Source: Serilophus lunatus (Eukaryota > Chordata > Aves > Passeriformes > Eurylaimidae). From it: DNA of 64,000 bases. The notes under the pieces are model-generated. The model worked only from the letters and a program-made list of their open reading frames with translations. It was not told the origin of the DNA and searched no databases. The translations under genes were made by a program, and so were the position numbers. Where the stretch lies: the NCBI GenBank assembly GCA_013399895.1, contig VXBA01005478.1:92679-156678 (forward strand). The letters run 5' to 3'. Positions 49,401 to 61,400 of the stretch are shown here, piece by piece (positions within the stretch are counted from its first letter, which is position 1; each line of letters begins with the position of its first letter).

Positions 49401-52400
49401 TCTGTCTGTTTGAAATCACCAATTTCACAATTTACTATCATCTTCAGCAGAAGCAGGCGGGGAAGGGAGTTGGTTAAGCAGCAAGGAAACTGATAAGCCA
49501 TAACAGATTTCTTTGTAGTAATTATTTCTAGTAATTAGCTGCCTTTCAGAGCGTGTTTCTAATCGGGTGGGTATTGTCAGCGTCTGTGGATTGGGGTCTT
49601 CCTGGACAATGGGTTTAATCGGGGGGTTGTTGCTGCTCTTGGGTTTTTGACTTCTTTTTTCCTCCCCCCTTTTAATCCCTGACTATGTTTTTCCTCCCCT
49701 TTTTCTCCAGGCTGGAACTCTAATGGAATTACCAGTGTAGGGCTGGAGGAGGTACAAGGTGGTCAGGGCTGCACTGGGGCTCTTTCAGAACACAGGGATG
49801 GGGTGATATGGGAGCAGTGGTTTTGTCAGCAGGTGCTGGAAGAACTTGCAGACAGCATTTAAATACCTTTTCTTGGGGAGTCCTGTGCAGGACCAGGAGC
49901 TGGACTTTGATGATCCTTGTGTGTGTCCCTTCCAACTTGGGACATTTCTGTGGTCTCTGAGTGGGGCTTGTCTTGGGGAGAGAAATGACAAAGACACAAC
50001 CTTACTTAAAAACAGTTTGCTCTGGTGGGAGTGAGGTGCTGCCACAGTCCAGGTGCCAAAGCCAACCCCTGCTGCTGCCAGAGCTGGTGGGAACCTCAGG
50101 AAAGAGGAGTTTTGATTCTGCCACCTTTTCTTTGGGCTCAGGAGCAGATGTGCCTTTGGGAGGAACAGCATGAGGGGTTTCTCTGGAAAAGCTCTGGGTG
50201 AAGGCAGGGCCCTGGGGAGGGTTCCCTGAGCCCAGCACAGCTGGATCCTGCAAGAGGGAACATGCTGAGAGGACAGAGGCTGGGAAATGGCTTGTTGAGC
50301 TGGGCTGAAGGCAGCACAGGCAGGTGAGGGGCGAGGAAGGACCTGGCAGGGGGGAAAGGCAGGAGGGGGGGTCCCAGGACTCCCAGTAAGGGATGGCCAG
50401 GAAGAGCTGGCAATGCTGGGTGCTCCCAGCCAGTTTCTGGATGCACCTTTCTCAAGGTGCCTCTGCCATGCTTCACCTTGTCAGGCTAGAATTTGCAGAG
50501 GTAAATCCAACAGAGAGGATTTCTAAAGGAAACTCCTTTCCTCTTCAAGGGATTTATTCCCAGTATCTTCTGATCTCCCTCCCACAAGATCCCTTAACAC
50601 CTGTCTGCAGGATTTCAGTAATTCCCTTGGGAGCAAGATGGCATTTGGGGAGATTCCTGGTGTTTCTTACTGAGACCTGCCTCCATCCTAGTCTTTGCCT
50701 CCTTCCTGGGGCTTTGCCACCTTTCCTGGTTGGTGCCCTGGGCTGTGGCTGCCAAGGGGTGACTGGGGTGAGTCCAGGTTTGCCATCTCTGTCTCCCTGC
50801 CCACAGAAACAGCTCCTTCTTCTGGCAAGTTCAGCTTCTTCATGCCCAATTTGTGGGCTTTCTGAATTTCAGCAGGCTTAGGTACATTCCCATATGGAAA
50901 ACTTTGCCTTTCTTCTGCCTTGTTTTCATAGACAATTAAATGTCAGATTTCTGCTACTGAACTTTTTGCTTCTTTTCCTCTTGTTATGTGATGATGGAGG
51001 GCACAGGAGCTGGGGCTAGCTGGGGGCTGCCATCCCATTCCCAATTTCCCCCATCCCATGAGGCACCAACTGACCCAAGTGTGCAGGACATGCTGGAACT
51101 GGGCATGAGAGACCATCCAATGAAGGCTGTGGGTTTGGAGCAGTGCAGTGCAGAGCTGGCATTGCATTCACAGAATCCTAGAATGTCCTGAGTCAGGAGA
51201 AAACTCACAAGGACCATCCAGTGCCACCCCTGGCCCTGCACAGACTCCCCAACAATCCCACCCTGTCCCTCAGAGCCTTGTCCAAACCCTCCTGGAGCTC
51301 TGGCAGCCTTGGGGCCGTGACCAAACCCTGGGGAGCCTGGGCAGTGCCCAACCCCCCTCTGGGGGAAGAACCTTGCCCTGAGATCCATCCCAAGCCCTGA
51401 CACAGCTCCAGCCCTTCCCTGGGCTCCTGTCCCTGGTCCCAGAGCAGAGCTCAGCCCCTGCCCCTCCGCCTCCCCTCGGGAGGAGCTGCAGACCCCGAGG
51501 AGTCTCCCCTCAGTCTCCTCTGCTCCAGCTGAACGAGCCAAGTGCCCTCAGCTGCTCCTCAGACCCTTCCCCAGCCCCATGTCCCTCCTTTGGACACTCT
51601 CCAACAGCTTCAGATCCTTCTGATATTGTGGTGCCTTTTGGGCTGCCAGGACACTCTGGTGACTCAGATCCAACTTGTCACCAACCAGGACCCCCAGATC
51701 CCTTCCTGAGGTGCTGCTCTCCCCCCTCTCACTCCCCACTCTGTCCCTGCCTCCAGGGCTGCCCCATCCCAGGGGCGGGATCTGGCACCTGCCCTTGTTA
51801 AACTTCATACAGTTTGAGATTGCCCAGTGTCCCCTCACCTTCCCATGCACAGCCAGGAGCCCTGTGATTCAGGTTCCCTGGTGACAGCAGAGGCTGTTGG
51901 ACAAAGTTTGGAGCAGCCTGGTCCAGTAGAAGGTATCCCTGCCCATGACAGGGGGTAGAACTGGGTGAGCCTTAAGCTCCCTCCCAACCCAAACCATTCT
52001 GTGATTCCATGATTCCAAACTCCATCCACATGTGGAAGCAGCAGTGTGTTATCAGATGGGAAGCCTGGCTGCTGCTGTCCAGCCAAACCCACATGGCACT
52101 ACCCTGGTCCTCCTCTGATGCAGGAGCAGTCATGGCCTGCCTGATGCCACAACCTGCCGAGTCCTTTGTGCTGCGTGGCCGGCGCTGTGCTGGATCCAGC
52201 TCTTAAGCTCTTTTAGAAATTAGGTCATTTAGGAGATCCATCCTCTGACATTCTGACCTTTGTTTACTTAACATTTAAGCCTCTCATGAAATGGCAGCAG
52301 TGCTGGTGGGTCCGGCTGTCGCTGGTGGGGGGTCCTGGTGTGCTGTGACCTTCCCATTGGGAATGAGGGCTCTTGGCTTTGGGGGTTGGAGTGGTCCCCA

Positions 52401-55400
52401 TGCTAAGGTTGCAAAACGAGCAGCCTCCTCTCTCTTCCCATCAGAGAAGCTGTGGCTGCCCCATCTCTGGAAGTGTCCAAGGCCAGGCTGGACAGGGCTT
52501 GGAGCAACCTGGAACAGTGGAAGGTGCAACGGGATGGGCTTTAAGGTTCCTTCCAACCCAAACCATTCTGAGATTCTCTGCTCTCTTTGCGCTGTACTTC
52601 AGGGGGGCTGGTTTGGGGAACTTTGCTCCCCTTCCCTCTTCATCTGCTCCCCAAAACCTCTCAGTGGTGTGAGGAGTGTCCTGCCAGCCCAAGTGTTGCC
52701 CCAGTGCATTATCCTGCCTATCAGCAGCCTCAGGCCTGGCTTTAGACTAAGCAGATTGGCAAAATGCTCCCCCTCCCAATTTCACTCACTAAGCCAGTCT
52801 GGAGGCAGGATTGGAATAACCTTTTTCGGGGAAGGGTTTGTGTTGGGGGTGGGGCTGTGGAGCCCAACAACTCCCAGCTGCATCCCAGGCAAGATCCCTG
52901 TATGGGGGCAGGCACTGGAGTGGAACAGGACCATCCTGCCTGGGATTCAGAGCCATTTGATCATTATATCTGTTTTTCCTCTTCCCCCCGGCTTCTCCCT
53001 CATGGCACCCATGCTGTCATTAACAGGGAAAATTCCTCATATATTTTCAGTTCTTTTCTCTCTTCCCTCTTTCCTTTTTCCTCTTCCCCCTTCCCCTTTT
53101 CCCTCTTTTCCCTTCTCCCTTGCCTTGCCTTGCCTTCCCTTCATTTCACTTCACTCCTAGTGCCTATTCCCCGGTAGAAAAGTGTCTGGTTTTGCTTTGG
53201 AAGGACAAAAGGAACCCCAAATAAGACTGTTGTGCTTCCAGCTGCCCTGGGCACAGTGTAGAACCATTCTCTATTCCCTTTCTCCCTCTCCTAGGATCAT
53301 TCACTGGCATCTATGCCCTGCTGACCCAGGGCAGTGACTATGAGGCCAGAGACAGCCAGGACATTTCAGAGTGGAACCATCCCACCAGGGCTGCTGAGCT
53401 CCTTTCTTTTTTCCCCTTGAAAACTCTATTTTCAGCTCTGTGTGGGCAGGGTGAGGTGGGTTTGAGAGAAACCCTCGTGGGTGCTGAGTGACAGGACAAG
53501 GGGTAGTGGCTTCCCACTGCCAGAGGGCAGGGTTAGACAGGATGTTGAGATGAAATTGTTCCCTGGGAGGGTGGGCAGGCCCTGGCACAGGCTGCCCAGA
53601 GAAGCTGTGGCTGCCCCATCCCTGGGAGTGTCCAAGGCCAGGTTGGAGGGGCTTGGAACAACCTGGGGTACTGAAAGGTGTCCCTGCCCATGGCAGAAAT
53701 GGGCTTTAAGGTCCCTTCCAGCCCTAACCAGTCTGGAATTCTATAAAGTTAAAAGGGGCACATGGGCACCACTGGCACGGAGCTGCTCCCACATGGGTCC
53801 CAGTTGGCAGCAATGCTCTGACTGTGAGGGACCCATGGGCCAGGAGGAGCCTCAGGTGGGACTGAACAGAGGGGGCTTTTCTACTAATGCTTGCTCTTAA
53901 GATCTGGATGGTTTTTGGAAAGTTGAATCTCCTCCTGCAGAGGAGGAGAAGTGACCAGTGCACTGCACAGAGCAGGAGCTCAGCCCTCGTGCACTGGGAT
54001 TGTATTTCCTGTTGTCTGGAAAGCGCCAGTGGAGTCTGGTCACTCATCCTGGCCCTTGGTTTGCTCTCTCCCTGCCTCTGCCAAGTTCAGCTGGCTGGGT
54101 TTGAGGTGTCTGCAGGGATTTTTTGGCTCTGGGCTGACACTGCCAGTTTCCATGGCCACGAGCACTTCCCAGCGCCGCTGCAGCGCTGGGGTTTTGGTGT
54201 TTATGGACCTGCTCTCTGTGAACTTAAAACAGCTCCTGTTTTAGCACAAGCTTTTTTGGGAGGCTGTCACTTCCACGGAGGGTGGAGGGAGCTGCCTCAC
54301 AGGAACAGGCTTTGTTCCTCAGCAGGGCTCAGGTTTATCACCTTTATCTTACCCAAAACCTTGTCTTTTCTTTTCTCCTCTGCAGGGAAGGGCAGTGAAA
54401 GAGCCTCATACTCCACATTTGGAAGAGACACAGGGATGCCAGGACTAAACCAGGTAATGATAGAATGCAGTGAGACTTTTGGCTTCATTTGCTGGCTCCC
54501 GGGATTGAGAGCCTGGGAATGAAAACCAGCTGGGGTTTGCATCTCACCTCTGTGCACGGGGTCCTGGAAAGCCTCTGCTCTGCTCTGAAACCTCTGTGGA
54601 GTGTCAGGGGTTCATGCAGGCGTGTATTGCTGGCCCAGAAGAGTTGTCAGAGGTTAGAAAATGTTGGTTGTAGCTTCTTTTCCAAACCTCTCCAGGCTCA
54701 CTTGTTTTATTACCATTAATCCTGATTTGTATTTAATCAGCCATGACCCAGCCATGCTGCCCTGGTGGGGAGTTCAAGTGAGTTGGATCCAACCAACACC
54801 TTCTCTCTACCAGAGTGGCCACAGGCAGCAGAGCATTAGGAGGCATCTTCTCCCTCCAGCTGCCTGCCCTGGGCTCTCTCTCTCCCCAACCATCATTCTC
54901 CAGTACCCCATATCCCAGTGTAGAGGAGGGAAATTCCATGTGATGGTTTCTGTGTTGTTGTAGCATCATTTCGGTGACTGTTGTGTGTTTTTTGGTTTTA
55001 TGGTGGGGCTGTTAATGTGGGACCTGCAGCAGGAGTTCTATGTCAAAAGGCCCAAACATTGTGATGTGGAGCTGCTGGAGAGAGTCCAGAGAGACCATGG
55101 AGATGCTCCAAGGGCTGGAGCCCCTCTGCCATGGAGCCAGGCTGGGAGAGCTGGGGGGGTTCAGCTGGAGAAGGGAAGGATCCAGGGAGAGCTTGGAGCC
55201 CCTTCCAGAGCCTAAAGGGGCTCCAGGAGCTGGAGAGGGACTGGGGACAAGGGATGGAGGGACAGGACACAGGGAATGGCTTCCCACTGCCAGAGGGCAG
55301 GGAGAGATGGGATATTGGGAAGGAATTGTTGGCTGTGAGGGTGGGCAGGCCCTGGCACAGGGTGCCCAGAGAAGCTGTGGCTGCCCCATCCCTGGAAGTG

Positions 55401-58400
55401 TCCAAAGCCAGGTTGGAGCCACCTGGGATAGTGGAGGATGTCCCTGCCCAGGGCAGGGGGTGGAACTGGATGAGCTCTAAGGTCCCTCCAGACCCAAACC
55501 AGCCTGGGATTCCATGATCTCCACAATCCAGGAGGGACCTGGCACAGGAGAGCTGCCTCTTGCAGTCACAGCCCAGCCCCACTGGGTCACCCCGTGTGAA
55601 CCCCTGCAGTGGGACCAGGGCTGTGCTGGGGGGAAGAACTTGCTTCCTGTGGGGAATACCACAGGCGTGAATCCGAGCCCAGGAACGCAGTCCAACAGCC
55701 CTGAGATAATCTTCCCTGCTGCCACCAGTATCCAGAAATAGTTTTTTGGGAAGGAGTGAGCACCTCTGCTTTGATGTGCTGCTCCAAGTGTCCCATCAGT
55801 GCCCAGAGTGGCTCCAGGGAAACAGTCCCACCATTTGATCCAAGGGAGGAGCTTTTGGCTGGACAGCTTTTACTTTATCCATGTACACACATGCACATAT
55901 TACGTGTTTTAATTTTGCACAAATTTGTCATAATTTCCTCCTCTCTGAAGTAAGGATGTTTCCTTTGCCGGAGCAGCTGTGCTGGCTGTGCCAGAGTGGA
56001 TTTCATTTACCACTGAAGCTGCTCAAACAAAACCGGGCCCAGTGCCAAGTGCTGCTTTTGGATGTGATGGTTTTGCTGGGCTTTGGTGGAGGAGGGGGGA
56101 TATAAGGTAACAGAACTGGGGGTGGGCAAATGGTGCTGCAGGCTGGGAGAGGCCCCGGCACGGGCACAGGGCGCTGGATCGAGTGGCAGGTCCCATTTGA
56201 TGGGGAGGGGACACAAAACCCCCTTGTGCAGGACAGGGGAGGGGAATGGAGCCAGCTGTGACCCCTACAGCAGTTGCTGCTTCTCACTTCAGTTTGGGCG
56301 AGTGAGGGAAGGAGGGCTGACCTTTGTTTTCATTTTTGAAAAGAGATGAAAAGTTGTCTGACGGAGTTGCCCTGGCTGGGGAACAGGTTCTTCCCCAAAA
56401 CACCCTGAGCCGGGGCAGAGCTGCTGCTTCCCCTTTGTTTAACCCTGACCCCTCTCCAGGGACATCCCCAGGGAGAGGGAATGGGAAGAAAACCCTTTTC
56501 TCTGGGAAATGGCCTTAAAATCCCAGTGCCTCTTTGGAGATGCCCACGGGAGGAGCTGGGCAGCAGCTCCCGGGATCCCTCCGGGTGCTGCCGGGTGCTT
56601 TCCTTGGCGGAGCGGGGCCGGTGTGATGGTAACCTGAGCACTGGAACAGATTGCAGGAATGTCACCAGCTGTGAACACACGAGCTCCTCTTTCCCTCTCT
56701 GACCCCTTTCTGGGGGAGACAGAGTTTGAAAGCAAAGGTTTTTCTTTCCCATTTCTCAAAAGCCTGAAATCCTCCTTTATTTCCATGTGTTGCCCTCGGA
56801 AAATGGGTCAAAGCTGAGCTTTTGGGACTTGAAGGCCCTTTGCCAGCCCTGTGCAGTTCCATGTAAATACATTGAACTTCCTCCTGAAGTGAGGAGGGCT
56901 GGAGGAAAGGCAGGATTCCTCCACCTCAGCAGGGAGAGAGCACCCTAGGCTCCAGCTCCCCCAGCTCTGCACTGCTTCCCAGAGTGCCCAAGGTCAGACA
57001 GGATAAACACAGGGGAGGAGTTTCCTGGTTTAGAAAGAGGGATTTGGCTTTTCTCTGATAAAACACAAGAGAAAACCACTCTGAGCAGCAGCAGCTTGTT
57101 CCCAAGCAGGACTTGCCCACATCTGGTTTTACCTGGGAATAAACCATTTTGCTTTTACGAAAGGCTGAGCTCAGATGTGAGTTTAGCTTTGTTGGGAAGA
57201 CAAGCTGCAATTCCCAAGAATTTGTATTTCTTGTCACAGTTCCCCTTGCCCCCTCCAGAGTCACTTTCCTGCTGCTTTTATTTTGCCTTCCCCCAACAGA
57301 TGGAATGGGCTCATCCTGCCCTGCTGGGCAGCCAGGTGAGCTGGGACCGTGAGATCCCCCACGATGGCACCTGCAAGATGAGTGTTTGACCATGATGTCC
57401 CCCATGGTGGCACCTGCTAGTTTTCCTCCTTAGTTTGCAGAGCTTCCTTGCTGGGGTCCAGCAGGAAAAACACAAGTTGAAAGACCCTTTTGTTACTCCA
57501 CACTTCCCCCCCACCTCCACCCCCATATTTACGGATTTGTTTTCCCTCCTGGCCCCTTGGCTCGTGTTTATTTTTCCCCTCAGCTGAACTGGTGTGAGGG
57601 TGGCTCAAAGCAGCTCTGTTCTCTCCCAGCGAGTCGTTTTCCAGCAGAATTCCATGGAAGGGCTTTTCTCTCTCCTTGTTTGCAGACTGGTTTCCTGCCC
57701 AGCGAAATGGGAATCGCCAGCCCGGGCACACTGTCCCCCACCGGGGGCAAAGGGGGGTCTCAGTATTTCTCTTACCCCAACAATCCTCGCAGGAGAGGTG
57801 CTGAGAGCAGCATTGGTGAGTCACCACGTGCCACCCCCGGGTGCCACAGCACGGCCAGGGAACCTGGGGGCTGTCACCTGAGCAGGTGCCCTGGTCAGAT
57901 CTGCCTTTGGGAATGAGGAATTGGTGCTGGGAATGAGGACAGTGGTGTTGGGAATGGCAAATTGATGTTGTCATGTGTGTACCTGGCTTGAATTGGGTGT
58001 TTGCACTTTTTTTTTCAGGGGGAGTGTGTATAAATATCTCTATATATCTATATAGACATACACAACTTTTTTTAAAAAAGAGGAATTGGGCTCAGAGTCA
58101 GGTATAATTTCCCTCTTTCTAGAAAATGCCAGATTAGCTGAAAGCAGCAAATGGCTTGAGGTCCTTCTTAAAACACCTACGTCCACACTGCACATCAACA
58201 GTCATTCCTGGAAAACTTTGGAGGCTGTTTTGTGGCCTCCTGGAGCCCCTGTCCCACTGCAGCAGGCAGGACTGCCAGGAACAAGGCATTAAGAGGTGGT
58301 GTGAGATCCAGATGCTGTGCCCTGGGACACAGGGAATGTTCACTCCAGGACCTCTCCCTGCCTACCTACCTGCTCCAGTGTTCCACTGTGCCCATGTCTG

Positions 58401-61400
58401 GGTCTATCTGGGAATAAACCATTTTGTTTTTCCCAAATGCTGAGCTCAGATGTGAGTTTAGCTTTGTAGGGAAGAAAAGCTCCAGTTCCCCAAAACTTGT
58501 GTTTCTTGTCACAGTTCCCCCTGCACCCTCCAGAGTCACTTTCCTGCTTCTATTTTGGGCTTTCCCCAAGAAACAAAACCAGAAGTGACCCAGTGTGACG
58601 GGTGGCTTTTCAATGCTTTTCAGAAAAAGGCAGCCCTCCCCATTTTCAGCCTGGAAGGTGATTCTTTTACAATCTGTAGGATGAATTTCTCCTCCAGAGA
58701 TACATCCTACAAGAGTCCCTGCCTTGGTAGATTGCTGTGTTAGCACCCTGCACACCCCAGCCAGGACCTTCCTTAATTATGAAAAATAATGAAAAATAAT
58801 GAGGAAAAAACAGAATTAAAAAAGAAAATCAAATTTTAACAAGCACTTCCCCTTGAGCCACTCCTGGATGTTTTCCCACCACCTCCCTGAATTGTCCCCT
58901 TCCCCCAAGACCTGTGTCCCCTTCCAGAGCTGGACCTGGAGGGATGTGCTAGGGACTGGCTCTGAGAAGAGCATCCCTGCCTCCTGCAGCAGTGAAACTT
59001 TTCTAAATATATCCCTGTGTAAAGAGCACATGAAAATAGAACCCAACCTTGCATGTGTTCCCTTTCTCCATCCTCTCTCTGCAAACCCACTGCAAGTTGT
59101 TTCCAAAAACACCCCCAGTGAGGGAGTTATGATATTAAATATTAGTATTTTTGGGGCTCAGTCTGTCCTAAGGTGCCCTTCCCTTTGGGGTGATGCCTCT
59201 TGCTGCCATGGGATCTCTGTCTGTGGGCAAAACCTGCCCTCAAAGGGTGTGGATGAGATTCAGAGGCTCATCCTTGGACATTTTCACTGTTGATGCTTCC
59301 ATGGCTACAGGTCTGAGCCCTGGCTGTACCAGCAGCTTCTAACCCTGGAGACTTTTGCTGTAGGTGATTTTTCCTGCCACGAACCCCCTTGAAAACTTAG
59401 ATCCTGTCTTCTATTCCCTAACCCAGATGGACAGCCCAAAAAGGTTCGGAAGGTGCCTCCTGGACTCCCCTCCTCGGTAAGTGGCAGCAGCGCGTCCCCT
59501 TCCCCATTCCTCCATCCCTTGGGAATTATCCCTGCTCCTGGGAGCTGCTGGGGTCCTGCCGCCCCAAACGTCGAGGGCTGGGATTTTGGCAGGATGAGGA
59601 AGGGTTATCCCAGCTCCTCTGCAGGAGGAGGAACGCTCCTTAGGGAAGGAGCCGCAGCGCTCCGGGTGCGGTGGCACCTCCGAGCCGGAGCCTGGAGCCG
59701 CAGCCTCCTGCCCTGCTGCCTCTGCTCTGTTCGACGTTATGTCGCGAGTGAAATGCGATCCTCGAGGGGTCGGATTTCACTGCAGAAGGGAAACCAGCCC
59801 AGTTGTAGGGGGGCAGGCAGCTGAGCCTGCTCCAGGTGTGCGCTGCCCGGGCTGCCTTGTAGGAAAGCTGAGCAGCCTGTAGGAATACGCTCTCCCTGCT
59901 CCCGCGGCTGTTCCAGGGGAATAAACTGAACAATGTCTTTGTGGCTACAAGTAATGGGATCTCCAGGAAAGCTAATTGGAGCGAGCTGGAGGGTTCCTGC
60001 AGGAATACGGGAGCTGTCTGGCAGCCGAGGCTGCATTCCTGGCTGGAGTGTTTGCATGCTTGGAGGGGGACGGATGGCTCTGTCCCCAGGCTCCATCCCA
60101 AACTCTGTCCCCAGGCTCTGTCCCATGGGCTCCATCCCCAAACTCTGTCCCCAGGCTCTGTCCCATGGGCTCCATCCCCAGACTCTGTCCCACAGACTCT
60201 CTCCTCACACTCTGTCCCCAGGCTGGGCCTGTGCCCTCGCCCAAGTGTGTCATGTCACTCCCTGCCAAAGCTGATGCTGGTGCAATGCTCCCCCATTCCT
60301 CAGGAACCCCCGATCCATAAGGGAAATTCTGTGCTGTTGGCATTCCCTGACTCCTAGGGCAGAGCTGTAACCTCCACTGCCTTTAGAATTGGACCCCGAG
60401 ATGCTGGTTTGGAAGGGTGGAGGGAGAGGAAGGCACTGAGGGCTCACTGGATTGAGCTTGTAGACCAGGAGTGTTGGGGGGTCCACATGGACCCACATGA
60501 CCAGCTCCAGTAAGCAGGGCTGAGTTGCTCCAAGAGGATGTGTTTTAACAGGGAAAACCTGTTCGAAGCAGAGTCTGTGTCACTGCCTCAAATTTCTGTG
60601 TGAAATTTGGAGCTTTTAAACCCCAGTCAACATGTGGGGAAAACATCACTCCTGACAAATGGCCTTTATTGGCCTCGGATTTCAAAGTGTTGGGGCTTGG
60701 CCTATCCTGCTGGCAGTGCCCTGCAGGGCCCTGATTCCCACAGGAAAAACTGCCTGGCATTTGCCAAGACTCACCCCTTCCCTGTGTCTGACCCAACACC
60801 TGCACACCAGCCTTTCATAGGATCATGAAATGGTTTGGATTGGAAGGGATCCTAAAGCCCATCCAGTGCCACCCCCTGCCATGGGCAGGGACACCTCCCA
60901 CTGTCCCAGGTGGCTCCAACCTGGCCTTGGACACTCCCAGGGATGGGGCAGCCACAGCTTCTCTGGGCACCCTGTGCCTCACCACTCTCACAGCCAAGAA
61001 TTTCCTCCTCACATCTCATCTAAATCTCCTTCCTTGCTCTGGCTGTGGCTTTGGCTGCCCCTGGATACCAAAGCTCTGATTTTCAGAGCACAAGCTGGTG
61101 CTGCCTCACCCTCCCAGTGCCATGAGCTCCAGCTTCCTGGTTTTTTTTGAACTTCCACACCTGGGGAGACAAATCTGTGCCAGGCGGCAGGAGAAGTGTG
61201 AAACAGAAGGAGTGGCCTCAAAGGCACTGGATCAAAGGCTCTTTCTTGTCTGACTCGCCGGTGCAGGAGCCCGCCCTGTGTTATCACTGGACCCCGTGCA
61301 AAATAAATAGGTTAATCAGCATCTTATTAAAATGAAGTGCTTTAATCTGCAATTCCTGAGCTGCTTTGAAAACTCGCCGAGGTCAGCGGCTGGAAGACCT

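Larger units (their letters stand above)
45729..54385 (+). other. TCF3: TCF3 intron 5 (8.7 kb)
   Basis: It holds CR1 copies at 47459-47706, 48862-49235, 49875-49960, 51172-51845, 51893-52017, 52443-52580 and 53478-53747, an AT-rich repeat-free island at 49490-49620, and a long pyrimidine tract at 53040-53155. The 45740-47450 and 50000-51160 parts show no feature I can name. Confidence 0.9.
54454..57685 (+). other. TCF3: TCF3 intron 6 (3.2 kb)
   Basis: It contains one long type A CR1 copy (55058-55519) and, close to exon 7, the left copy of a duplicated 180-bp segment (57113-57295). The stretch 55530-57100 shows no repeat or gene that I recognise. Confidence 0.9.

Noticed and set aside
52291..53160. 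289-codon open frame on +
   Set aside because: It starts in intron, crosses a CR1 3' end and finishes in the polypyrimidine tract as Ser/Pro/Leu/Phe low complexity.
59603..59630. GYPSSSAGG read in frame downstream of exon 8, resembling the expected VYPSSSGED start
   Set aside because: There is no acceptor or pyrimidine tract before it, the first residue is Gly instead of Val, and the following residues do not fit the family. Coincidence is more likely.
60077..60230. Possible CRISPR-like array
   Set aside because: The units are head-to-tail without unique spacers and the sequence is vertebrate, so it is a minisatellite.
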